Origin: JACKFE01 sp050248735
Lineage (GTDB): Bacteria > Nitrospirota > Nitrospiria > Nitrospirales > UBA8639
Assembly (NCBI GenBank): GCA_050248735.1
Contig: JBFWRU010000003.1
Coordinates: 1-64,000 of the forward strand
DNA: 64,000 nucleotides
Reading direction: 5' to 3'
Positions 8,972 to 17,525 of the stretch are shown in pieces (the first letter of the stretch is position 1; each line of letters starts with the position of its first letter). The notes below the pieces were generated by a model. That model was not told the DNA's origin and made no database searches. It worked only from the letters and a program-made list of their open reading frames with translations. A program made the position numbers and the translations under genes.

Positions 8972-9696
8972 CCCTGACTATTCACAATCTTGAAAGCCTC
9001 GGATAAATTCAAGGTACCCTCATACAAGGCCTTCCCGATAATAATTCCTGAAATATTGGCATGTAACGCCCGAACCGCTTGAACATCCTGAAGAGAGGTG
9101 ACTCCCCCCGATGCAATCACGGGAAAAGGGGAGGCTTGTGCAGCCTCCTTCAACGCCAAAAGGTTGGGACCTTCCAACATGCCATCTTTGGAGATATCCG
9201 TAAACACCACTCCGGCTAATGGCAGCTCACGCACCTTATCGAACAACTGCTGGGGGGTCATGGACGAAACTTCCGTCCACCCCTGAACCGCCACGCAGCC
9301 GTTTTTGATATCAATCCCTAACAACACGTTCCCGGGAAAGGCCATGGCCGCCTGTGCCAGAAATTGCGGGTCGCGCAAGGCCGCAGTTCCCACCACCACA
9401 CGATCCACTCCGGCATTGAGATAGGTTTGGACTGTCGATACCTGACGAATGCCGCCTCCAACCTGAATCCGTATCCCCGGTCGCTTGGCAATCGCTTCAA
9501 TGTGCGACAGATGCTGAGGACGCCCGGTGACGGCGCCATCCAGATCCACGACATGAAGATAGGTGGCCCCAAGATTCTGCCACTGCTCCGCCATGCCAAC
9601 AGGATCGTCCGAATATCGTGTGACCTGATCCATGGCACCTTGACGCAACCGGACACATTTGCCGTCCTTTAAATCTATGGCTGGAATCAGGAGCAT
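8968..9696 (-). CDS. hisA: ProFAR isomerase (HisA)
   Basis: Isomerises ProFAR to PRFAR in histidine synthesis. 242 residues, TIM barrel with a duplicated half-barrel pattern: PAIDLKDGKCVRL at the N-terminus with catalytic Asp, GGGIR, VVGTAAL, VFTDISKDGM with the second Asp, and ASGGV. Its stop overlaps the hisF start. It follows the unrelated lipoprotein gene after about 40 bases. Confidence 0.97.
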   Translation of the reverse strand: MLLIPAIDLKDGKCVRLRQGAMDQVTRYSDDPVGMAEQWQNLGATYLHVVDLDGAVTGRPQHLSHIEAIAKRPGIRIQVGGGIRQVSTVQTYLNAGVDRVVVGTAALRDPQFLAQAAMAFPGNVLLGIDIKNGCVAVQGWTEVSSMTPQQLFDKVRELPLAGVVFTDISKDGMLEGPNLLALKEAAQASPFPVIASGGVTSLQDVQAVRALHANISGIIIGKALYEGTLNLSEAFKIVNSQG

Positions 9697-9736
9697 GGAG
9701 CATCCGTTCCATAGTGAAAAACTTTCCTCATCATTA

Positions 9737-10504
9737 TCATTTGCCCACGGGAAACTGATTCATGACTTTGTTAACACCAAAAGTCGCCAACTCGTCCACC
9801 GTTACAAATCCGCCACCTTTTTCCCAAAAACCTACAATATCTTCTGTCATGGGTTTTTGCTCTTCGTAATATTCGCCTTTCCATAAGACAACTCCATCGG
9901 CAGGTCTTACCAAGTACAATTCAAATCCCACTGCCGCTGGCCTGGCCCCTAACTTACTGCCATCCCGTTCCCGATAGGTGCGAACCAGCCCAAGCAGAAC
10001 CCCATCTACCGAAAATCGACTTCCTACATCTTTGGCCAGAGAAGAAAAGGACGTGGAGGCCTGAGAGCCCTCTGTTTTTAGGAAGGAGGAAGTTTCAGGG
10101 GGACCCACCACACGGAGAGACGGCCGGCCGGCCAAGGCCGACATCACCATATTGGTCAACCGTTGAGCCCCGATTTCCGGAACCACATACAAGTTTTTCC
10201 GCCCCTCGGACGAATCGATTTGATCAGTCCCCGGCAACCGAAATTGCGTACGAATTTCCTCAGGATCACGAAGTCCCCCCCGTGACGGACTGCTGCCCCA
10301 TTGGGGCGTTTCAAGAATGCGAAAAGGGACCACGGCCACACTTTTGATCGCCGGAGGATCAAATTGAGGCGCCTGTTGGGTCTGAACCTTGGGAGGCACG
10401 CAAGCAACCAGAAATCCCATCCACATGGCGATCACCAGCAGACCAGGGACCATCCCGGTTCGTCCCGGTGTGGGAGTGAATCGTTCGACTTCCTTCATTG
10501 CCAA
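9737..10504 (-). CDS. predicted lipoprotein inside the histidine cluster
   Basis: 255 residues. A hydrophobic segment ends in FLVAC (Cys about residue 35), a lipobox, so it is probably lipid-anchored. The mature part begins IKSVAVVPFR and contains VVPEIGAQRLTNMVMSALAGRPSLRVVGP, a layout seen in envelope lipoproteins of the CsgG/LpoB/TolB-N style that combine a short beta strand with helices; I cannot name the family. It starts within the end of hisH and sits 40 bases upstream of hisA, so it is cotranscribed with histidine genes. It resembles in style the lipoproteins at 23.8-25.3 kb. Confidence 0.7.
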   Translation of the reverse strand: MAMKEVERFTPTPGRTGMVPGLLVIAMWMGFLVACVPPKVQTQQAPQFDPPAIKSVAVVPFRILETPQWGSSPSRGGLRDPEEIRTQFRLPGTDQIDSSEGRKNLYVVPEIGAQRLTNMVMSALAGRPSLRVVGPPETSSFLKTEGSQASTSFSSLAKDVGSRFSVDGVLLGLVRTYRERDGSKLGARPAAVGFELYLVRPADGVVLWKGEYYEEQKPMTEDIVGFWEKGGGFVTVDELATFGVNKVMNQFPVGK

Positions 10505-11115
10505 TTTCCAAAGTTTTTCAAAATATGCAATCCAATGCCCTGGCTCTTTTCAGGATGAAATTGTGACGCAAAGACCTTGCCCTTCCACACGCTGGACGCA
10601 AAGGAAACCCCATACTCGGTGGTGGTGCACGTCAACGCGGCTTGTGCCGGTTCAACGTAAAAGGAATGCACAAAATACACAAACGCACCGGAATCAATAC
10701 CATTCAATGGCGGGGCCGGTTGGTCAATCTGTATGGTATTCCATCCCATATGAGGAATTTTCAGGGGTTTTCCCTGAGCATCGATCGTTAACATCGCCTT
10801 AACTTTTCCCGGCAAAATACCCAGTCCCTTGTGGATTCCAAATTCTTCACTCTCCTCAAATAATAATTGATACCCGAGACAAATCCCTAAAAAAGGTTTC
10901 TCATCCCGTATGGCCCGATAAATCGGATCAATCAACCCATACCGGTTTAAATTATTCATACAATCGCCAAAGGCCCCGACTCCCGGCAATACCACGTGGC
11001 TGGCTTGATCGATCATGTCGACATCCCGGGTTACTATAGCGCGGTGTCCTACCACCTCAAATCCCTTTTGTACGCTCCGCAGATTCCCCATGTCATAATC
11101 AATAATGGCAATCAT
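10495..11115 (-). CDS. hisH: imidazole glycerol phosphate synthase, glutaminase subunit
   Basis: Class I glutamine amidotransferase that feeds ammonia to HisF. About 206 residues, with nucleophile elbow GICLGYQLLFE and HPEKSQ carrying the catalytic His-Glu. I place the start at the ATG at 11115 because AGGG precedes it and the protein then begins MIAIIDYDMGNL, the family norm; the ATG at 11121 is two codons earlier. A gap of about 170 bases separates it from hisB, with no convincing gene inside. Confidence 0.95.
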   Translation of the reverse strand: MIAIIDYDMGNLRSVQKGFEVVGHRAIVTRDVDMIDQASHVVLPGVGAFGDCMNNLNRYGLIDPIYRAIRDEKPFLGICLGYQLLFEESEEFGIHKGLGILPGKVKAMLTIDAQGKPLKIPHMGWNTIQIDQPAPPLNGIDSGAFVYFVHSFYVEPAQAALTCTTTEYGVSFASSVWKGKVFASQFHPEKSQGIGLHILKNFGNWQ

Positions 11116-11286
11116 GGGCATTCCCTGCGTGCATTAGGCATGATTGTACCTGACCAGGAATGGTCAACTCTGGCATCCGGTAAGACGGAGCCCGCGACGA
11201 AATGACACTGTCGTCCACGAGAATATTGAAACATGTTAGTCCCGAAGCGCACGAAATGGCGGACAGGATGTCCTTCCTTCGGGACG

Positions 11287-11889
11287 TCATAATGCTCCTT
11301 TGGTGGACAACACACCCTGAACTCTCCCGTCACGTCGAATGGCCTGATCCAACGCCTTGGCAAAGGCCTTAAACACCGCCTCCATCATGTGATGCGGATT
11401 TTTTCCATACTGAACCGTGATGTGGAGATTGAACGCCCCATGATTGACAAACGCCTGAAAAAAATCCTCGAACAACCCGAGGTCAAACGACTTGATATAC
11501 CGGGTTGGAAGTTCGACTTGATAGACCAAATACGGCCGGCCGCTCAAATCGACGGTCACTTGCGCTAAGGTTTCATCCAACGGTACCGATGCAAAACCAA
11601 ACCGGGCGATGCCTTCCTTGTTGCCAAGGGCCTGCGTCAACACCTGTCCCAACACAATCCCCACATCTTCAATGGTGTGATGATCGTCGATTTCAATATC
11701 CCCTTTGGCATCAACCGTCAAATCAAAAAATCCATGCTTCCCGAATAAATTCAACATGTGATCCAAAAATGGGATCGACGTGTGAATGTTCGTCCGCCCT
11801 TCTCCATCCAGGCCCCACGTAACCTGAATGGCTGTTTCAGAGGTGCTGCGTTCTTGGCTTGCTGACCTGGGAATAAATTGTTGGCTCAT
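11287..11889 (-). CDS. hisB: imidazoleglycerol-phosphate dehydratase
   Basis: Catalyses step 6 of histidine biosynthesis, using a dimanganese site. 200 residues, the monofunctional HisB with no phosphatase domain. The metal motifs are visible as HHTIEDVG near residue 70 and NPHHMMEAVFKAFAKAL near residue 165, with ER and PFLDHML early on. The ATG at 11889 forms an ATGA overlap with the hisD stop, which supports this start over the one two codons upstream. Confidence 0.97.
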   Translation of the reverse strand: MSQQFIPRSASQERSTSETAIQVTWGLDGEGRTNIHTSIPFLDHMLNLFGKHGFFDLTVDAKGDIEIDDHHTIEDVGIVLGQVLTQALGNKEGIARFGFASVPLDETLAQVTVDLSGRPYLVYQVELPTRYIKSFDLGLFEDFFQAFVNHGAFNLHITVQYGKNPHHMMEAVFKAFAKALDQAIRRDGRVQGVLSTKGAL

Positions 11890-13169
11890 GACCATCGACT
11901 CTCCATAGATTTGCCGTGTGCATCCAACCCTTCCAACGTGGCCAGCCGCACAACGGAGCCTCGGGCCTTACGTAACGCCGCCTGGGAATAGGCCACCACG
12001 TTACTTGTCTTGATATAATCGTCCACGCTTAAACAGGAAAAAAACCGCGCACTGCCTCCGGTTGGCAGCACATGGTTGGGACCGGCCACATAATCGGCAA
12101 CAGCGGGTGGCGTATACCGACCCACAAAAATGGCGCCGGCATGCCGGATCCGCGGCACATGGTGCATGGCCTCTCGGATATTGAGTGAAAGATGTTCGGC
12201 AGCAATTCGATTGGCTACCGCAAAGGCCTGATCCAGGGAAGGCACCACGAACGCTACCGCATAGCGGCCAATGGAGGTAGCCGCAATCTCCCGGCGCCCC
12301 ACAGTTTCCAATTGTCTGGCGATTCGGGCGACCACCTGCTTGGCCAATGTCCGCGATGTCGTGACCAGATAGACCTTCGCCTCTTCATCATGTTCGGCTT
12401 CACAGAGCAGGTCGGCGGCCACATGGTCCGGATTGCTCGATCCATCGGCTACCACCAATAACTCACTGGGTCCCGCAATCATATCAATATCCACCTGCCC
12501 ATAGACCAGTCGTTTAGCCGTGGCGACATATTGATTCCCCGGCCCCACGATTTTATCCACCGGACGGATGGTCGAAGTCCCGAACGCCATAGCTCCAATC
12601 GCCTGGACCCCGCCCACACGATACACTTCATCAACCCCCGCCAAATCGGCCGCCACCAACAAGGCAGAATGGATAGTACCCGATGGGGTTGGCGTGCACA
12701 TCACGACCCTGCCCACCCCTGCCACCTTGGCTGGAATGGCATTCATCAGCACAGAAGAAGGATAGAGAGCCTTCCCTCCCGGCACATACAGGCCCACCGC
12801 ATCCAACGGTGTGATCTGCAGACCCAGTTGGATTCCATTCTTTCGATGCATCCAGCTTTTTCTTCGTTGACGTCGGTGGAAAACCCGGATTCGATTAGTC
12901 GCATATCTGAGAGCCTTCGCATCGGACGCGGGGAGATCTTTATAGGCTTGTTCGATTTCACGAGGGGAGACTCGAAGCTGCTTCGGCGAGATACGGACAC
13001 GATCAAATTTCCATGTGTAGGCTTGGACAGCCTGGTCTCCTGTGCGTCGCACATCATTAAGAATGCTCCGAACCGTTTTTTCAATCGTGGCTGAAGGCTG
13101 GGCACCCCGCTGAACAACGGATTGAAGAGCCTCGGCAAATCCCGGATCCTGATGGGAGAAAATTCTCAC
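11886..13169 (-). CDS. hisD: histidinol dehydrogenase
   Basis: Oxidises L-histidinol to histidine with two NAD+, a Zn-dependent homodimer. 427 residues, full length. Signatures: YVPGGKALYPSSVLM, GVQAIGAMAFGT, VGPGNQYVATAKR, AGPSELLVVAD and LLCEAEHDEEA, with GPNHVLPTGG towards the C-terminus. It overlaps both hisG upstream and hisB downstream by ATGA-type junctions, showing tight translational coupling. Confidence 0.98.
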   Translation of the reverse strand: MRIFSHQDPGFAEALQSVVQRGAQPSATIEKTVRSILNDVRRTGDQAVQAYTWKFDRVRISPKQLRVSPREIEQAYKDLPASDAKALRYATNRIRVFHRRQRRKSWMHRKNGIQLGLQITPLDAVGLYVPGGKALYPSSVLMNAIPAKVAGVGRVVMCTPTPSGTIHSALLVAADLAGVDEVYRVGGVQAIGAMAFGTSTIRPVDKIVGPGNQYVATAKRLVYGQVDIDMIAGPSELLVVADGSSNPDHVAADLLCEAEHDEEAKVYLVTTSRTLAKQVVARIARQLETVGRREIAATSIGRYAVAFVVPSLDQAFAVANRIAAEHLSLNIREAMHHVPRIRHAGAIFVGRYTPPAVADYVAGPNHVLPTGGSARFFSCLSVDDYIKTSNVVAYSQAALRKARGSVVRLATLEGLDAHGKSMESRWS

Positions 13170-13828
13170 GCGGGGACAGCCTTTGTCGATTTCTTTCCGA
13201 CACTTTTTTTCACCCGGGCTATCAACTCGTTAATCACATCATGCTTCATCTTCAAGCTGGCTCGGTTGACGATCAACCTGGCCGTGGACCAGGCAATGAG
13301 GTCTTCTTCCTCAAGATTGTTGGCCTTCAACGTTTTCCCCGTAGACACCAGATCTACAATCCGGTCGGCCAGACCCACCAGGGGAGCCAACTCAATCGAC
13401 CCGTATAATTTAATGATTTCAACCGGCAATCCCTGTTGATTGAAATACCGCTCCGTCATATTGGGATACTTCGTGGCCACACGCAATTTGGAAGATAACC
13501 GTTGATACGACGTTTGCCCCTTGGGCTTGGCAACAACCAATTTACATCGACCCAACCCCAAATCAACCGGTTCATAGACGTCGGGATTCTGCTCTAATAA
13601 CACGTCTTTACCCACCACCCCAACATCTGCCGCTCCATACTCAACGTAGGCCGGCACATCACTGGGTCGGACAATCAGTAGACGATGACCATTCTCAGGG
13701 TGTTCCCAGATCAGACGCCGGTCATCGTCCTCAATCAAATAACCTCCAAACCCGGCTTGCTCAAATAACGCCAGCGTGGGTTCCAACAATTTCCCTTTCG
13801 AAAGGGCAATGGTCATCACCTCACTCAT
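13166..13828 (-). CDS. hisG: ATP phosphoribosyltransferase, short form
   Basis: First committed and feedback-regulated step of histidine biosynthesis. 220 residues, the short form (HisG-S) without the C-terminal ACT-like regulatory domain. Motifs include IALSKGKLLEPTL, RPSDVPAYVEYGAADVGVVGKD and DLVSTGKTLKANNL with the PRPP loop. Short HisG normally needs the HisRS-like HisZ subunit. No hisZ lies in this window, so it should be elsewhere. It overlaps murA by four bases. Confidence 0.96.
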   Translation of the reverse strand: MSEVMTIALSKGKLLEPTLALFEQAGFGGYLIEDDDRRLIWEHPENGHRLLIVRPSDVPAYVEYGAADVGVVGKDVLLEQNPDVYEPVDLGLGRCKLVVAKPKGQTSYQRLSSKLRVATKYPNMTERYFNQQGLPVEIIKLYGSIELAPLVGLADRIVDLVSTGKTLKANNLEEEDLIAWSTARLIVNRASLKMKHDVINELIARVKKSVGKKSTKAVPA

Positions 13829-15084
13829 GGCGTTTCCCGTATTCGGTTGATGTTAGCCCCCAACGCACCCAGCTTTTCTTCCAATTTCTCGTATCCGCGG
13901 TCTAAGTGATAGACGCGCGAGATCACCGTTTCTCCTTCCGCGGCCAATCCGGCCAAGACCAGACCTGCACTGGCCCGAAGGTCGGAAGCCATCACCGGCG
14001 CACCGGTCAGGGCGGCGACACCCTTAATGACCGCATGCGGGCCATCGACTTCAATCGACGCGCCCATTCGATGGAGTTCGGGGACATGCAGGAACCGGCC
14101 CTCAAAAATCGTTTCTGTCAGTACGCTGGTTCCTTCTGCGATGGACATGAGTGCCATCATCTGAGCTTGTAAGTCCGTTGGAAATCCAGGGTATGGGAGG
14201 GTTTTGACATCGGCTGAACGAAGGGAGCCGGTTCGCCGAATTCGTACGCCCTCTTGCTCTTCAATCAGATTCACACCTGTCTCCTGCAGTTTTTTTAACA
14301 CACTTCCGATATGATCTGTGACACAACCCCGTACCATCATATCCCCACCTGTGATGGCTCCAGCCATCAAATAGGTACCTGCCTCCACGCGGTCGGGCAT
14401 GACCCAATGACGAGCTCCATGCAATGCTCTCACTCCCTCAATAGAAATCGTATCCGTTCCCACACCATGAATTTTGGCACCTCGTTTGGTCAGGAAGGCA
14501 CAGAGGTCGCCAATCTCCGGTTCACGGGCCACATTATGCAAACTGGTCGTCCCCTCGGCCAGGCATGCCGCCATAATCAGGTTTTCGGTTCCGGTCACGG
14601 TCGGAAAATCCAAATCGATGCGGGTGCCATGCAGCCGAGCGGCCTTAGCGTGAATATATCCATGCTCCACTTGGATTTCCGCTCCCATCATCTCCAGGCC
14701 CTTTAGATGAAGGTTGACAGGTCTGGTCCCAATCGCACATCCACCCGGCAACGAAACCTTGGCTTCACCCAGACGCGCCAGCAAAGGACCAAGAGACAAA
14801 ATCGACGCCCGCATGGTCTTGACCAACTCGTAGGGAGCCACGACCGACTGAACAGTTTCGGCATTGAGCGTGTATCTCCCACCCTGCCCTTGAACGGTGA
14901 CTCCCAGGAGTTGCAACAGTTTGACCATTGTGGAGACATCGCGCACCTGCGGCACATGGTCAATCTCGCAATCGCCTCCCCCCAACAAACAGGCAGCCAG
15001 AATGGGGAGCGCGGCATTTTTGGCGCCGCCGACTTCCACGGTTCCTTCCAAGGGTCTGCCGCCGATGATGCAAATCTGGTCCAT
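13825..15084 (-). CDS. murA: UDP-N-acetylglucosamine 1-carboxyvinyltransferase
   Basis: First committed step of peptidoglycan synthesis, transferring enolpyruvate from PEP to UDP-GlcNAc. 419 residues, full length. GGAKNAALPILAA stands at the N-terminus; the catalytic cysteine sits in GGCAIGTRPVNLH near residue 116, so the enzyme should be fosfomycin-sensitive in principle. The LDRGYEKLEEKLGALGA motif lies near the end. It overlaps hisG, a prmC-murA-hisG order that ties cell-wall and histidine genes into one transcription unit. Confidence 0.97.
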   Translation of the reverse strand: MDQICIIGGRPLEGTVEVGGAKNAALPILAACLLGGGDCEIDHVPQVRDVSTMVKLLQLLGVTVQGQGGRYTLNAETVQSVVAPYELVKTMRASILSLGPLLARLGEAKVSLPGGCAIGTRPVNLHLKGLEMMGAEIQVEHGYIHAKAARLHGTRIDLDFPTVTGTENLIMAACLAEGTTSLHNVAREPEIGDLCAFLTKRGAKIHGVGTDTISIEGVRALHGARHWVMPDRVEAGTYLMAGAITGGDMMVRGCVTDHIGSVLKKLQETGVNLIEEQEGVRIRRTGSLRSADVKTLPYPGFPTDLQAQMMALMSIAEGTSVLTETIFEGRFLHVPELHRMGASIEVDGPHAVIKGVAALTGAPVMASDLRASAGLVLAGLAAEGETVISRVYHLDRGYEKLEEKLGALGANINRIRETP

Positions 15085-15094
15085 GAACGTTCAG

Positions 15095-15982
15095 TTATTT
15101 CGTTTGATGGTGCAGGCACACCACCCGTGGGATGCCTTGCCCGTCTTGACGAATGGTTGAAATTCTGAGGGTCCCCATTTTTGACACGGTTTCCTCAACT
15201 AACGGAACCTGTCCCATGCCGATTTCAATGACCAGGACCCCCTCACGTGTCAGGAAGTGCGAAACCTGGGCAAATAACCGACGATAGGGATCAAACCCAT
15301 CGGGCCCACCATACAATGCCCGTCGTGGTTCGAAATCCTTGACATCGGGTGGAAGACACTCCCAGTCCGCCTGGGAGATATAGGGCAGGTTGGCCACAAT
15401 CGCCGTCACTTTACCTTCTGTTTGCGTGGATAACAAGGGGGTGAGTAAATCCCCGTTGACCCAACGAATGTGCGCCTCCAGGCCATGTCGGACCGCATTG
15501 ATTCGCGCCAAATGTAAGGCGGTCATTGACTGATCAACCGCCACGACCGTCGCGTCCGGTTTCCCGCCCGCCACACTAATCGCCAGACACCCGGAGCCGG
15601 TCCCTACATCCACAATAAGCGGATATGGAACCTCTTGTACCCAGGCCAATGCTTCCTCGACCACCAATTCCGTTTCGGGTCTCGGGATGAGCACTCCTGG
15701 CTCCACCACGAATTCTCTTCCGCAAAAGTCTTGTGTCCCCAGCACATATTGCAAGGGCTCCCGTGTGGCCCGCCGAGCCAGCAACTCCAAAGTCCGCCCA
15801 CAAGCATGGTGTTCCACGATTTCCTGGGCATGGGTCAGTACATCCAATCGTGTGACATGCAGACCATATTCCAGAATCCACAGCGCCTCTCGTTCGGCAT
15901 GGGATATCCCCACCCTTTTTAAGATAGCGACGGCCTGCTCAAACAATCGGGCATAGGACATCTTCGGCGGCATGGAAGCCAT
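15095..15982 (-). CDS. prmC: peptide chain release factor N5-glutamine methyltransferase
   Basis: Methylates the Gln of the GGQ motif in release factors; the prfA gene lies just upstream on the same strand, the classical pairing. 295 residues. The SAM site shows VDVGTGSGCLAIS. The substrate motif reads NLPYI instead of the common NPPYI, a conservative variant. The ATG at 15982 is preferred since GGAGGG stands at proper distance; the ATG at 16000 lies upstream of that ribosome site. Confidence 0.95.
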   Translation of the reverse strand: MASMPPKMSYARLFEQAVAILKRVGISHAEREALWILEYGLHVTRLDVLTHAQEIVEHHACGRTLELLARRATREPLQYVLGTQDFCGREFVVEPGVLIPRPETELVVEEALAWVQEVPYPLIVDVGTGSGCLAISVAGGKPDATVVAVDQSMTALHLARINAVRHGLEAHIRWVNGDLLTPLLSTQTEGKVTAIVANLPYISQADWECLPPDVKDFEPRRALYGGPDGFDPYRRLFAQVSHFLTREGVLVIEIGMGQVPLVEETVSKMGTLRISTIRQDGQGIPRVVCLHHQTK

Positions 15983-16062
15983 CCGGAACACCCTCCACAT
16001 TCATTATTCGTTATGGTTATATAGAAATCGACGAGAAAAGCAGAGGAAAAACACAGATGGAA

Positions 16063-17142
16063 TTACTGGGCTTTAAGCGCAGCGATTAAATCGTCGAGGT
16101 CGCCTTCCATGACCCGATCGAGTTTATGCAGCGTGATTCCGACACGATGATCGCTCACACGATTCTGTGGATAATTATACGTGCGGATTTTTTCACTCCG
16201 TTCACCGGTTCCAACCTGTGACCGCCGATGTTGCGCAATGGACGCTTCCTGCCTTTCCCGTTCGGCATCCCCGATACGCGTCCGAAGGGTTCGCATGGCT
16301 TTGGTCCGATTTTTTAATTGAGACCGCTCATCCTGGCAGGAGACGACCACTCCCGTCGGAATATGCGTAATGCGCACGGCCGAATACGTCGTATTCACGC
16401 TTTGTCCACCCGCTCCCGATGAACAAAACGTATCAATGCGAAGGTCTTTGGGATCGATGTGGACTTCCACTTCCTCGACTTCAGGCATAACGGCCACGGT
16501 AGCCGTGGACGTATGAATCCGGCCATTGGCCTCTGTCGTCGGAACTCGCTGAACCCGGTGGACGCCGCTTTCATATTTAAAAAATCCGTAGGCGCCTTTT
16601 CCCTCCACCAACAGCACCGCTTCTTTGATGCCCCCAATACCGGTTTCATGGCTTTCGACCAATTCCACCCGCAATCCCTTGTTCTCGGCGAATTTGGTGT
16701 ACATCCGCAACAAATCTCCGGCAAATAAGGCCGCTTCGCCGCCTCCCGTTCCTGCCCGAATTTCAATAAAAGAATTTTTATTGTTTCCTTCATCCTCCGG
16801 ACACAGGAGTGCAATCACCTGACCTTCCATTGCCTCCCGTCGACGGACCAAGTCCTGTAATTCTTCTCCCGCCAGTCCTCGCATGTCTGCATCGGAATTC
16901 GGATCTTCCACGATATGCTGAGCCTGGGAGATTTCATCCAAGACCCGCCGGTATTCGGCATAGAGATGGGCGATGGGTTCCAGCTCAGCCCGCTCTTTAT
17001 TTAACGCCACCAACAGAGTGGGTTGTGACAGAGTGGCCGGATCAGCCAGCTGATCGTTGAGCGTGTCATACTTATTGGCCGAGGCTTCCCACCTGGCCAA
17101 CAAGCCTCCCTCTCGAATATCGGTTTTGGTCATTTCAGGCAT
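16063..17142 (-). CDS. prfA: peptide chain release factor 1
   Basis: Recognises UAA/UAG stop codons and triggers peptide release. 359 residues, normal length. The GGQ motif lies in SSGAGGQSVNTTYSAVRITH near residue 235, and EIRAGTGGGEAALFAGDL and KNRTKAMRTLR are visible. The codon-recognition tripeptide falls in the VQRVPTTEANGR region, whose P-T-T (PxT class) marks RF1 rather than RF2. It lies between rpmE and prmC. Confidence 0.97.
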   Translation of the reverse strand: MPEMTKTDIREGGLLARWEASANKYDTLNDQLADPATLSQPTLLVALNKERAELEPIAHLYAEYRRVLDEISQAQHIVEDPNSDADMRGLAGEELQDLVRRREAMEGQVIALLCPEDEGNNKNSFIEIRAGTGGGEAALFAGDLLRMYTKFAENKGLRVELVESHETGIGGIKEAVLLVEGKGAYGFFKYESGVHRVQRVPTTEANGRIHTSTATVAVMPEVEEVEVHIDPKDLRIDTFCSSGAGGQSVNTTYSAVRITHIPTGVVVSCQDERSQLKNRTKAMRTLRTRIGDAERERQEASIAQHRRSQVGTGERSEKIRTYNYPQNRVSDHRVGITLHKLDRVMEGDLDDLIAALKAQ

Positions 17143-17216
17143 GTGAACGCACCATGATCGTGTTTCCCAGATCTACTGAGAATTCTAGGGCAGGCAAGAT
17201 GCGAAGCGAGGCGAAG

Positions 17217-17447
17217 CTAGGACTTGGCTTTGGATTTTGTCGCCTGGGAAGTCTGAGCGTATTTTTTATTGAACCGCTCAACCCGGCCTTCAGCATCGAC
17301 AATTTTTTGGGTTCCCGTAAAAAAGGGATGGCAGCTGGAGCAAATATCCACTTTCAACTCTCCAACTGTGGTGTGGGTTTGATAGGTCATACCACAGGCA
17401 CAACTCACCGTGGCAAACTCATATGCGGGATGAATACCTTTTTTCAT
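17217..17447 (-). CDS. rpmE: 50S ribosomal protein L31
   Basis: 76 residues starting MKKGIHPAYE. This is the zinc-containing (C+) type, with a cysteine pair in SCACGM and a CSSCHPF motif, and GTQKIVDAEGRVERFNKKY towards the end. It lies between rho and prfA, the usual neighbourhood, and is likely cotranscribed with rho. Confidence 0.97.
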   Translation of the reverse strand: MKKGIHPAYEFATVSCACGMTYQTHTTVGELKVDICSSCHPFFTGTQKIVDAEGRVERFNKKYAQTSQATKSKAKS

Positions 17448-17525
17448 AGAGCCCCCTTCGCGGAAAATACGGACAGTAATGATAGTCGAAACCTTATTGT
17501 ACCTGAGCCTGACCGCATTTGTGAA

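Noticed and set aside
11116..11286. Possible 63-residue gene between hisH and hisB
   Set aside because: No start with a ribosome site and residue pattern atypical; treated as spacer.
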